Of a stretch of DNA of 8,867 nucleotides, positions 1-5,617 are shown in pieces. The notes below the pieces were generated by a model. The model was not told the origin of the DNA. It did no database searches and was given only the letters and a program-made list of their open reading frames with translations. A program made the position numbers and the translations under genes. The stretch covers positions 1 through 8,867 of the forward strand of contig JAGLIP010000027.1 in NCBI GenBank assembly GCA_023142905.1, read 5' to 3'. Within the stretch, counting starts at the first letter, position 1. Each line of letters starts with the position of its first letter. Source of the stretch: Candidatus Aenigmatarchaeota archaeon (GTDB lineage Archaea; EX4484-52; B79-G9).

Positions 1-151
1 TTCCAGATGTTTTCTCGTCAAGGAAAAAACCACCTTTGTCTTTATCTTTTTTTCTCACAAAACCAAACACGGAATAAACGATTGCACTTACTAAAAGAAA
101 TGTAAGCGCATATTCCATTCCGCCGTCAAAAATCAGTGAAGGGTTAATCAT
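1..151 (-). CDS. Partial small membrane protein, 3' end beyond the window
   Basis: The first 50 residues of a protein are visible, starting with an ATG at 151 on the minus strand; the rest lies off the left edge. It begins MINPSLIFDGG, followed by one strongly hydrophobic segment at about residues 12-32 and then a lysine-rich stretch (RKKDKDK). By the positive-inside rule this puts the N-terminus outside and the C-terminal part in the cytoplasm. It lies 16 nt downstream of the stop of the neighbouring three-segment membrane protein, so the two are probably cotranscribed. No clear ribosome binding site is seen in the 16-nt gap. Similar short hydrophobic openings occur in uncharacterised DPANN membrane proteins, but I cannot name a family. 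The reading frame is confident; the function is unknown. Confidence 0.7.
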   Translation of the reverse strand, partial: MINPSLIFDGGMEYALTFLLVSAIVYSVFGFVRKKDKDKGGFFLDEKTSG

Positions 152-167
152 ATAAACACGGTTTAAT

Positions 168-896
168 TTATGTAGTTTCTACAATTCCCGCATATATACT
201 ATAATAAAAATCATTGTCAAAATCAGTTTTAATCGTTTTGCCGCCTATATCAAGACTGTATTTTTCCGAGCCTTTGGTTCTTTTAAGCACTGTTTTCATA
301 ATATCTTCTCGTTGTTTTTTATTAAATTCCTCAAGAATTTCAACAGCTCGGTTGCATGCATCTTCCATTGAAGCAGTATTTTTGCCGGTGAATATCGAAG
401 GGTCTGATTTTTGTGTTGCATATATGTTTTGGAGATTTATCACTTGTCTTACTGCATGTTCAACTTCTCCCTTACTTCGCGTAGGCCGATGTTCTGCAAT
501 TGCCGTGTTTATCCTGCCTGGAACTCCCGAATATTTTATAAGCTTCCCAAAAGTACCTACCCCCGCACCTTCCTGATTTCTTGCGATAAGTTTTCTCTTG
601 AAAAACATTATGATAAAAAGCACAAGCGCAAGAGGTATGTAAATGCTCGAGACCCCTGCAATCATTGCATACCATCCGGACTGTATGATTACCCCAAGTG
701 CGGCTATTGTAACAAGATGCCTGATACCCGTGTGGTTTCCTGCAACAAATGAACTGAATTCTGAAAGTATCATAAATAAAATTATGCCGGGTATCAAAAG
801 CCCGTAAAGCAAATCATTTCCGAATTCGCCTGTAAGAACATTGTTCATTGGGTCGAATTTCAATATCTGATAAAAAAGCAAGTCATAAATATCCAT
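168..896 (-). CDS. Three-segment membrane protein with soluble C-terminal domain
   Basis: This encodes 242 residues that I do not recognise. Three hydrophobic segments lie at about residues 29-51, 60-80 and 83-99. The last is followed at once by KRKLIAR, a basic stop-transfer patch that places the C-terminal 140 residues in the cytoplasm and the N-terminus outside. The C-terminal part is charged and probably helical in its middle (residues about 143-205, including EVEHAVRQVINLQN and a later NRAVEILEEFNKKQ stretch), and ends in a beta-rich tail. The start at 896 is supported by a TATA-like element about 26 nt upstream with no Shine-Dalgarno site, the arrangement of a leaderless archaeal mRNA. 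It is the first gene of a minus-strand unit that continues into the partial membrane protein at 1-151, which suggests a multi-subunit membrane assembly. Function is unknown. Confidence 0.85.
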   Translation of the reverse strand: MDIYDLLFYQILKFDPMNNVLTGEFGNDLLYGLLIPGIILFMILSEFSSFVAGNHTGIRHLVTIAALGVIIQSGWYAMIAGVSSIYIPLALVLFIIMFFKRKLIARNQEGAGVGTFGKLIKYSGVPGRINTAIAEHRPTRSKGEVEHAVRQVINLQNIYATQKSDPSIFTGKNTASMEDACNRAVEILEEFNKKQREDIMKTVLKRTKGSEKYSLDIGGKTIKTDFDNDFYYSIYAGIVETT

Positions 897-916
897 AAAC
901 CCATTATACGCGCTTC

Positions 917-927
917 TTATTTATATT
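917..927 (-). promoter_or_regulatory. Archaeal TATA box for the minus-strand membrane genes
   Basis: Read on the minus strand, this is AATATAAATAA, with its centre about 26 nt before the ATG at 896. That distance matches the usual TATA-to-start spacing in archaea, so transcription probably begins at or next to the start codon (leaderless). Assigned by eye. Confidence 0.6.
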
Positions 928-1027
928 GTTTTGGTCTGGTGAAGCAGCCCAAAGGCATCCAAAAGGCGTAAATTACACATTAAAACCACTTATTTTGCAA
1001 TTTTAGCCAAAGTTGAGCATATTATTA

Positions 1028-1046
1028 CCGAAAAGTATTTAAATAG
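1028..1046 (+). promoter_or_regulatory. BRE plus TATA promoter of the 135-aa protein gene
   Basis: A purine-rich BRE-like run (CCGAAAAG) leads into a consensus archaeal TATA box, TTTAAATA at 1038-1045. Transcription would start near 1065-1070, giving a leader of about 15-20 nt that contains a Shine-Dalgarno site. It is one of the clearest promoters in the window and faces away from the minus-strand promoter at 917-927. Together they make 897-1084 a divergent control region in which I see no other gene. Confidence 0.7.
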
Positions 1047-1051
1047 TATTG

Positions 1052-1061
1052 ACTATATAGT
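1052..1061. promoter_or_regulatory. Possible operator: 10-bp palindrome ACTATATAGT
   Basis: A perfect 10-bp palindrome sits 6 nt after the TATA box at 1038-1045 and before the expected transcription start, where a bound repressor would block the polymerase. It could equally be a second, weaker TATA element, since its TATATA centre is about 29 nt before the ATG at 1085. In such AT-rich DNA a short palindrome can arise by chance. Confidence 0.25.
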
Positions 1062-1073
1062 AATGACAAATAT

Positions 1074-1081
1074 GGGTGGTG
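1074..1081 (+). promoter_or_regulatory. Ribosome binding site that decides the start at 1085
   Basis: GGGTGGTG differs at one position from the archaeal consensus GGAGGTG and ends 3 nt before the ATG at 1085. It overlaps two in-frame GTG codons (1076 and 1079) that would otherwise lengthen the protein by three residues, so ATG 1085 is preferred. Confidence 0.55.
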
Positions 1082-1084
1082 TCT

Positions 1085-1492
1085 ATGGGAGATGTATATT
1101 TTACAAAACAAGAGGCAATCAATAATGGTGAAGTGTGGGATGAACAACATAATCCTGTTCCAGAGCAAGTAAATGTATGTGGCGGCGTAACTATTGTACC
1201 TGGAGAAGACAGAGCCGACACACAGCAAAGACTTTATAATACAATAAGAGCAGAGGCATCAAATCGGGTTGATGGTTTTAATAACGATGCATTATTTACG
1301 GGTAATAACACTACTTATTTTGGCGTAATTTCTGTAGAGAAAGAAGAATACGGTTCTTTGTTAACATCTGCCAGAAACATTACACTAAAAGGCATTAATT
1401 ATGTTTTACTGAAATTGAGTCGGGATGAGATTCCGCCAATGAATCAAAAAGCAACTGCAGAAGGCGCGGTAATGGTTTACCTACAGGCATGA
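1085..1492 (+). CDS. Soluble hypothetical protein, 135 aa
   Basis: This encodes a protein I do not recognise. It has no signal peptide or membrane segment, so it is probably cytoplasmic, unlike nearly everything around it. The composition suggests a small alpha/beta fold: a helix around residues 40-60 (QQRLYNTIRAEASNRVDGF), then beta-strand-like stretches (YFGVISV; ITLKGINYVLLKL) and a final strand (EGAVMVYL). There is one cysteine, in NVCGG near residue 32. The helix-strand pattern with small residues is loosely like small YbjQ- or RcsF-type domains, but no diagnostic motif is seen and I do not assign it. The start follows from the ribosome binding site at 1074-1081. The gene has its own strong promoter and a separate promoter candidate lies before the next gene, so it may be monocistronic. 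Its role could be regulatory or structural; nothing here decides. Confidence 0.75.
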   Translation: MGDVYFTKQEAINNGEVWDEQHNPVPEQVNVCGGVTIVPGEDRADTQQRLYNTIRAEASNRVDGFNNDALFTGNNTTYFGVISVEKEEYGSLLTSARNITLKGINYVLLKLSRDEIPPMNQKATAEGAVMVYLQA

Positions 1493-1538
1493 TTTAGAAA
1501 ATACAGAAAAAGTATTTTTAAATCCAAAACAACAAATA

Positions 1539-1546
1539 TTAATATA
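1539..1546 (+). promoter_or_regulatory. TATA box before the stalked domain protein
   Basis: TTAATATA is centred about 27 nt before the ATG at 1570, with no Shine-Dalgarno site in between, so the mRNA is probably leaderless. A second TATA-like element (TTTTTAAA at 1514-1521, within GAAAAAGTATTTTTAAAT) resembles the promoter at 1028-1046 and could serve as an alternative giving a leader of about 25 nt. Confidence 0.5.
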
Positions 1547-1569
1547 CTCCCTTAGCCCATATTTTATTC

Positions 1570-2325
1570 ATGCTAGACCTCGTTATCCTCTTTGGACTGT
1601 TTGCTGCAATAGCATTCACTATTCTTTCTGTCGGCATGGCTGAAACTACGGAAGAAACAAAATACGAGCCATTGAAGGCATTAAAACAATATGGAACCGC
1701 ATCAAACGACTGGTATAAAGAGTTCGGGTTTGAGTATAAACAACCACCAGACAAGGGTATAAGCTATGACACTGATGAGGGGGGGAACCACAGCACGATT
1801 GCAAACATGGTTGTCGAAATCATGCCGCCGCCGATTTATGGTGCGGATGAAAATAATGGCGATAACAAAACACTAACAAATCCCACAACAGAACCGTCAC
1901 CAATACCCCCAACATACCCGCCAATAACAGAACCACCTATTGAACCTCCAACAACTCCACCAACAACAGAACCTGAAGAAGACACATTCGGGAAATATTT
2001 TGGTAGGGGGAGTTTTATTTATGCTCCGAATAATAACGGGAATATAGCGACCCAAGGATATGCATCTGCGACCGGAAATCAGGCAAATGATGAGGGTAAA
2101 GTTTATGCTCAAGGAACAGGTCATGTTTTTGAAGGCAGTATGCCTGGTAATGATTCAACAGGGGGGTCAGGAAATTATTCGATCAATGCTGAAAATCTTG
2201 CAGGTCATGTAACAAATAACCTTCAAGGAATAAATCCCTTAAAATTAACAGCAGAAAACCGAACAATTTATGGGCATAATCAAGAAACAGGAAGTGTTTT
2301 ATCAACAAAACACAACAATAAATAA
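1570..2325 (+). CDS. Membrane-anchored stalk protein with Gly-Asn/Gly-His repeat domain
   Basis: The 251-residue product has four parts. Residues about 4-23 form a hydrophobic N-terminal anchor or uncleaved signal. Residues 24-100 are acidic and polar. Residues about 103-137 are a Pro/Thr/Glu-rich stalk (many PPT, TEPP and PPI units), typical of extended surface linkers and a likely site for O-glycans. Residues 150-238 form a domain in which successive units open with GN or GH: GNIATQ, GNQAN, GHVFE, GNYSIN, GHVTNN, GHNQ. The next gene encodes the same domain at roughly 60% identity by hand alignment, as well as a similar N-terminal segment, so the two are paralogues from a tandem duplication. 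The periodic Gly-Asn units resemble beta-solenoid or beta-roll surface proteins in style, but I know no named family with these motifs. It is probably exposed on the cell surface, although charges around the anchor do not settle its orientation. Function unknown. Confidence 0.85.
   Translation: MLDLVILFGLFAAIAFTILSVGMAETTEETKYEPLKALKQYGTASNDWYKEFGFEYKQPPDKGISYDTDEGGNHSTIANMVVEIMPPPIYGADENNGDNKTLTNPTTEPSPIPPTYPPITEPPIEPPTTPPTTEPEEDTFGKYFGRGSFIYAPNNNGNIATQGYASATGNQANDEGKVYAQGTGHVFEGSMPGNDSTGGSGNYSINAENLAGHVTNNLQGINPLKLTAENRTIYGHNQETGSVLSTKHNNK
2017..2283 (+). repeat. Duplicated domain-coding block, copy 1
   Basis: This block encodes residues 150-238 of the stalk protein (IYAPNNNGN to IYGHNQ) and is homologous to 2639-2905 in the next gene. 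Similarity is high at the DNA level too, for example around GTTTATGCTCA followed by the codons for GTGHVFE, where only a few third positions differ. Both copies are 89 residues long, which points to a compact domain and a fairly recent duplication. Confidence 0.85.
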
Positions 2326-2342
2326 TAAAAACACAACAATAA
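2307..2342 (+). repeat. Short direct repeat across the stop codon
   Basis: AAAACACAACAATAA occurs at 2307-2321 and again at 2328-2342, 21 nt apart, spanning the end of the stalk protein gene. It is probably a replication-slippage duplication and has no clear regulatory meaning. Confidence 0.6.
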
Positions 2343-2343
2343 T

Positions 2344-2351
2344 AATATATA
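2344..2351 (+). promoter_or_regulatory. TATA box before the 706-aa repeat protein
   Basis: AATATATA lies about 60 nt before the ATG at 2408, predicting a transcript start near 2370-2377 and a leader of roughly 30-38 nt that holds the strong ribosome binding site at 2395-2401. The gene may also be read through from the stalk protein gene 82 nt upstream. Confidence 0.45.
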
Positions 2352-2394
2352 CTACTTAACTACAAAAATAATAGTATGTGTGTTATGGTTTTAT

Positions 2395-2401
2395 GGGGGA
2401 G
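2395..2401 (+). promoter_or_regulatory. Strong ribosome binding site (GGGGGAG) with upstream ATG
   Basis: The site lies 6 nt before the start at 2408. It overlaps an upstream ATG at 2393 that is in frame with the gene but meets a TAA after two further codons (ATG GGG GAG TAA). Translation from the upstream ATG would therefore give only a tripeptide and could tune initiation at 2408. Confidence 0.65.
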
Positions 2402-2407
2402 TAAAAT

Positions 2408-4528
2408 ATGATCGATTTTTTTATTTTGATTGCGGCGGCATTTTCTTTTATTGTGATGGCTATGGGTATTGGTGCATTGAGCGAAAAAATTACTAAGTAT
2501 CAAGAAGAATTGCAAAAAAAGCAAGATACTGCTGATTTTTTAAAACAAGGCGTAGCTAGTGGCATTCTTGACAAAGGTGCATTAAGTACTGCTTTTGAAA
2601 AATTACAACAATATGATGAGGATTCTGGCAGAAAAGGAATTTATGCACCCCACAACAATGGAAATGTTGGTACCTCAGGAACCGCCAATGCAAATGGAAA
2701 TCAATCTAATGGAAGCGGTAATGTTTATGCTCACGGAACGGGTCATGTTTTTGAACGCGGTGAGTCTGGCAGTTCAACAGGCACTCCTGGAAATTATTCA
2801 ATCAATGCCGGAAATATTGCCGGTCATGTAACTAATAATATCAGTGGCGGCGTAGGGAGTGAAAAAACAATATCGGAAAGTAAAATAATTTACGGCCATA
2901 ATCAAATTTCTGGTTGCCCATCCCCATGCCCTCCTACAGGCGACAACGGCAAAACCGGCGGCGCTAGCGAAAAACCTAAAGGAGATCGTAACTGGTTGCT
3001 GGATGCACTAAAATTAAATAAAAAAGCAGGAACCACATACAAGAAGCATGCAGTAACCACAGAACCACCACAAGTTACAGGCAGGACTGTTTTCGATGGA
3101 CCAAAATTGCTCCAAAAAGGTCTTAAATATACTGAAATTGGTGGCACATCTGGTGGCGAAAAACCAGTAATTACGGGTGGTTCTCCTTTAAAACAAATAA
3201 CAAAACAAATAACTAGTGATGATGTTCACAGACCCACAGATATAACTCCGCCAAATCAGGGGAAGAACCGCATCGTAGAAATAGGAAAACCAATCATTAA
3301 TATTAAAGGATATGTTGTGCCTGAAGGGGATAATGAGTTACCTGCAGGAAAACCCCCATTGCTTCCGAATCCGGGCGCTATTTGTCTTCCTGGCGACACC
3401 ACCAAACCAACCAACGGCATTGGACGCTATGTTTCTGAGTTCGGCAAGCCACCAGAAGAAAAAAGACGGGCAACAACAGCAATTCGGTTAGGTAATAAAA
3501 CAGACGATATAAAATCAACATCTGAAGTTAATCAATCCAGATACATTCCTTGGAGCACACAAGTAACCAAGGACAGAAATAAACGCGCTACAAAAGTCGA
3601 AGAAACCGCAGAAAAACAGGTTCCCGGCAGCACAGGTGAAGAAAGTACATTATTGACCAACTCGGGAAAATCCCCATATGGCAAAAGAGAAGTAACAGCC
3701 AAGTACATTCCGGATTTTTTTAAACATATAGAACCAACAAAACAAAGTACCGGCACCACCAAACCAACCAACGGCATTGGACGCTATGTTTCTGAGTTCG
3801 GCAAGCCACCAGAAGAAAAAAGACGGGCAACAACAGCAATTCGGTTTGGTAGCAAAACAGACGATATAAAATCAACATCTGAAGTTAATCAATCCAGATA
3901 CATTCCTTGGAGCACAGAACTAACAAAAAAAAGAAACGCAGACAAATTAGAAGCAAAAAAAATCGCAGAAAAACAGGCAACTTACAAGCCAATGTTCAGC
4001 AAAATCGGATTATCAGCAGGTGAGAAACTCCTAAGAGCTGCAAAAGCCGAAGAAACCGCAGAAAAACAGACAACTTACAAATCCGGCTCTGTAGGCGCGG
4101 ACTTCAAAAAAGAGCAAAATGTACTGGCAGGCTTAAACAGAATCATGGCCGAAGCAGACAAGAGCACAGAAGACATTATCCGCGAAGGAAAGCAGTCATC
4201 ATACATTCCTTGGGGCACAGAACTAACAAAAAAAAGAAACGCAGACAAATTAGAAGCAAAAAAAATCGCAGAAAAACAGGCAACTTACAAGCCAATGTTC
4301 AACACAGCAGGCAAGGTTGTTGAATCATATATGGATGGACTTCTTAACGGCCAAACAGATGCCGGCTCCGAAGCACCAATAGCCACCCCAAAACCACCGA
4401 GTTCTGGCGGATTGTTTAATCCCTTTAAAAGAAAACATATGCAAATATTAGGCGGTGGAGGAAGAAAATCAAGGTCTAAGCGTAGAAAAACGAAGAATAA
4501 TTTAATGAATCCAAAGCGTAAAAAATAA
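2408..4528 (+). CDS. Large membrane-anchored mosaic repeat protein, 706 aa
   Basis: I do not recognise this protein as a whole. Residues 3-24 are a hydrophobic anchor; 25-70 are charged and coiled-coil-like (YQEELQKKQD); 78-166 are the same Gly-Asn/Gly-His domain as in the gene upstream. The remaining 540 residues are low in hydrophobics and rich in Lys, Thr, Pro and Gly, so probably disordered. They are built from recurring modules: RYVSEFGKPPEEKR (from residues 340 and 459), YIP[WD] (Tyr 379, 433, 498, 599) and AEKQ, usually followed by TYK (401, 520, 551, 621). The last 25 residues are extremely basic (RKSRSKRRK, then NPKRKK), as in nucleic-acid or anionic-polymer binding tails. Only three cysteines are present, all between residues 170 and 326. 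Two sets of near-identical DNA repeats lie inside the gene. Start choice is firm because of the GGGGGAG site. Possible roles include a surface fibre, a scaffold or an envelope tether; none is proven. Confidence 0.85.
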   Translation: MIDFFILIAAAFSFIVMAMGIGALSEKITKYQEELQKKQDTADFLKQGVASGILDKGALSTAFEKLQQYDEDSGRKGIYAPHNNGNVGTSGTANANGNQSNGSGNVYAHGTGHVFERGESGSSTGTPGNYSINAGNIAGHVTNNISGGVGSEKTISESKIIYGHNQISGCPSPCPPTGDNGKTGGASEKPKGDRNWLLDALKLNKKAGTTYKKHAVTTEPPQVTGRTVFDGPKLLQKGLKYTEIGGTSGGEKPVITGGSPLKQITKQITSDDVHRPTDITPPNQGKNRIVEIGKPIINIKGYVVPEGDNELPAGKPPLLPNPGAICLPGDTTKPTNGIGRYVSEFGKPPEEKRRATTAIRLGNKTDDIKSTSEVNQSRYIPWSTQVTKDRNKRATKVEETAEKQVPGSTGEESTLLTNSGKSPYGKREVTAKYIPDFFKHIEPTKQSTGTTKPTNGIGRYVSEFGKPPEEKRRATTAIRFGSKTDDIKSTSEVNQSRYIPWSTELTKKRNADKLEAKKIAEKQATYKPMFSKIGLSAGEKLLRAAKAEETAEKQTTYKSGSVGADFKKEQNVLAGLNRIMAEADKSTEDIIREGKQSSYIPWGTELTKKRNADKLEAKKIAEKQATYKPMFNTAGKVVESYMDGLLNGQTDAGSEAPIATPKPPSSGGLFNPFKRKHMQILGGGGRKSRSKRRKTKNNLMNPKRKK
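2639..2905 (+). repeat. Duplicated domain-coding block, copy 2
   Basis: This block encodes residues 78-166 of the 706-aa protein and is homologous to 2017-2283. Conserved landmarks in the same order are IYAP, NNGN, GNQ, VYA, GTGHVFE, GNYSINA, AGHVTNN and IYGHNQ. Three histidines are kept in both (here residues 113, 140 and 164). Confidence 0.85.
3397..3559 (+). repeat. 163-bp in-frame direct repeat A, copy 1
   Basis: Matches 3754-3916 at an offset of 357 bp (exactly 119 codons) with three mismatches, all within the codons for LGNK versus FGSK. It encodes residues from about TTKPTNGIGR to SRYIPWST. Such near-identity within a gene implies a very recent duplication or ongoing homogenisation. 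Confidence 0.95.
3754..3916 (+). repeat. 163-bp in-frame direct repeat A, copy 2
   Basis: Second copy of the block at 3397-3559. Its last 19 bases (3898-3916) also form the start of repeat B, so the two repeat families overlap at the YIPWST module. Confidence 0.95.
3898..3998 (+). repeat. 101-bp in-frame direct repeat B, copy 1
   Basis: Matches 4201-4301 at an offset of 303 bp (101 codons) with one mismatch (TGGAGC versus TGGGGC, Ser to Gly). It encodes YIPW(S/G)TELTKKRNADKL and on through AEKQATYKPMF, a charged, probably helical module. Confidence 0.95.
4201..4301 (+). repeat. 101-bp in-frame direct repeat B, copy 2
   Basis: Second copy of the block at 3898-3998. A shorter related stretch, coding EETAEKQ, also occurs near 3600 and near 4050, so the gene is a mosaic of nested modules and not a simple tandem array. 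Confidence 0.95.
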
Positions 4529-4531
4529 TCC

Positions 4532-4569
4532 ACACTTATCAACTAATTGTGTTATTGGTAAATAAGTGT
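4532..4569. repeat. Inverted repeat in the intergenic gap, possible hairpin
   Basis: ACACTTAT at 4532-4539 is perfectly complementary to ATAAGTGT at 4562-4569, with a 22-nt loop, just after the stop of the 706-aa protein. It could end the upstream transcript or be a protein site. No T-tract follows, so a terminator call is weak. Confidence 0.3.
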
Positions 4570-4594
4570 CTGTTCCACAAACTCACCCACATAA

Positions 4595-4604
4595 ACAAAT
4601 AAAA
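4595..4604 (+). promoter_or_regulatory. TATA-like element before the lipoprotein cluster
   Basis: ACAAATAAAA lies about 29 nt before the ATG at 4629 and 41 nt before the ATG at 4641. It is a weaker match than the other promoters here. A transcript starting near 4626-4629 would be leaderless for ATG 4629 or carry a 12-nt leader for ATG 4641. Confidence 0.35.
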
Positions 4605-4640
4605 ACCCCCAACGGCAAATAATTGGTTATGGGAAAGTAT

Positions 4641-5537
4641 ATGAACCAAAAAATATTTGTTTTAAGTTTGGTATTGGTCGCTTTTGTAGCCGGCTGCACA
4701 AGCAGTGGGGGAACCCAAAGCACAGGAAAAGAAATACTAAAGATTACAGATTTTGATTCTTTTCCGAGAAACATAATCCATCCGGGCGAAACTTTGATTC
4801 TTCGAGCCACAGTAAAAAATGTTGCCGATGTTCCCGCAACATTTAATGTGGGTGAATACGGCGAAGATATTCTTTTCGACTATTGCGAAAGCCTTTACCT
4901 ACTTGAAAATCGATTCGTGATACTTGCCGGTCAACCCATTACCGGAGAGAATACCATGACTTTAGACCCTCATCAGGAAGCAATGTTCCAGTGGACATTC
5001 ACAGCGCCTACAGAAGAGGAAATTGGCGCAGACATGGGTCTTTCCCACGAATGCACATTTAAGACACAGATAAAATACGAATCAAGTGCACGAACAACAA
5101 GCTATGTCTATTTTGCAGATCAAAATGAAATAATACAGAGCATATACACAAGCGATGATTTGAATCTTAAAGGTGACTCAATTGCAACAAAAGGACCCGT
5201 TATAGCAAATCTAATACCTTCTGGGAACCAGCCCATACCCGTTAAAGATGAAACAAGCGTATGGACATTTTACATTCAGCTTCAAAATACCGGAGATGGT
5301 ATTGTTGATGTGATAGAATTAGACATACTTGAGATTGACACAGATACACAGGAGTGCAATATTTTAGCACAGCAGGATCAATTCAAAATATACGGTCAAA
5401 AATCCTCAAGAATTGCATGCACAACAGACACGCCAGATGTAGATATACTTACACCAAAAAAATATACAATAGCTGTAGAATACGAATACACTACAAGAAA
5501 AGACTTAAAAATTAAGACGGAAGCTGTTAAGTATTGA
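4641..5537 (+). CDS. Lipoprotein 1 of the paralogous cluster (CARDB-like)
   Basis: The 298-residue product is a predicted surface lipoprotein. A short Lys-containing n-region (MNQK) and hydrophobic core lead to the lipobox VAGC, with Cys19 as the lipid-modified residue. The mature part has two beta-rich regions with the Asn-centred strands typical of CARDB-like adhesion sandwiches: LRATVKNVADVPATF near residue 60 and FYIQLQNTGDGIVDV near 220. It ends in an EYEYTTRKDLKI strand pair that matches the ends of its three downstream paralogues. It is the most divergent member: the CY(P/D)Y motif of the others is replaced by KYES, while an extra FDYC-HEC cysteine pair is present. In-frame starts also exist at ATG 4629 and TTG 4623; 4641 is chosen because it gives the compact n-region seen in the paralogues and follows a GGGAAAG site, though 4629 is possible. 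The ligand is unknown. Confidence 0.85.
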   Translation: MNQKIFVLSLVLVAFVAGCTSSGGTQSTGKEILKITDFDSFPRNIIHPGETLILRATVKNVADVPATFNVGEYGEDILFDYCESLYLLENRFVILAGQPITGENTMTLDPHQEAMFQWTFTAPTEEEIGADMGLSHECTFKTQIKYESSARTTSYVYFADQNEIIQSIYTSDDLNLKGDSIATKGPVIANLIPSGNQPIPVKDETSVWTFYIQLQNTGDGIVDVIELDILEIDTDTQECNILAQQDQFKIYGQKSSRIACTTDTPDVDILTPKKYTIAVEYEYTTRKDLKIKTEAVKY

Positions 5538-5555
5538 ATAAACATAAACAGCACC

Positions 5556-5563
5556 TTTAAATA
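5556..5563 (+). promoter_or_regulatory. TATA box before lipoprotein 2
   Basis: A consensus TTTAAATA preceded by GCACC lies 62 nt before the ATG at 5618. The transcript would begin near 5582-5590, giving a leader of about 30 nt with the strong ribosome binding site at 5605-5612. Confidence 0.6.
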
Positions 5564-5604
5564 CTATGAGTGCATAAATTATTGTAGTGATATGATTTGT
5601 TTAT

Positions 5605-5612
5605 GGGAGGGG
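5605..5612 (+). promoter_or_regulatory. Strong ribosome binding site (GGGAGGGG) deciding the start at 5618
   Basis: The site lies 5 nt before ATG 5618. It overlaps an in-frame upstream ATG at 5603, which would add only MGGVV before the signal peptide; the next candidate upstream is TTG 5597. Spacing and signal-peptide length favour 5618. Confidence 0.7.
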
Positions 5613-5617
5613 TTGTT

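Noticed and set aside
214..752. Overlapping plus-strand open frames opposite the membrane protein gene
   Set aside because: They lie antisense to a gene with clear membrane segments and a promoter, have cysteine-rich, unnatural compositions and no promoter or ribosome binding site.
2595..2831. 78-codon frame inside the 706-aa protein gene
   Set aside because: It runs in another frame across the duplicated domain, whose protein-level conservation with the upstream gene shows which frame is real; the methionine-rich product is an artefact.
3532..3777. Minus-strand open frame within the internal repeats
   Set aside because: It is antisense to the repeat region and open only because of its Lys/Thr codon bias; it has no start signals.
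3397..4301. A CRISPR array or mobile-element repeat
   Set aside because: The repeats are long, few, in frame and inside one coding region, with spacing that is an exact multiple of three; there are no spacers, cas genes or transposase.
4532..4569. A definite transcription terminator
   Set aside because: The 8-bp stem has a 22-nt loop and no T-run after it, and archaeal termination depends mainly on T-tracts, so it is kept only as an inverted repeat.
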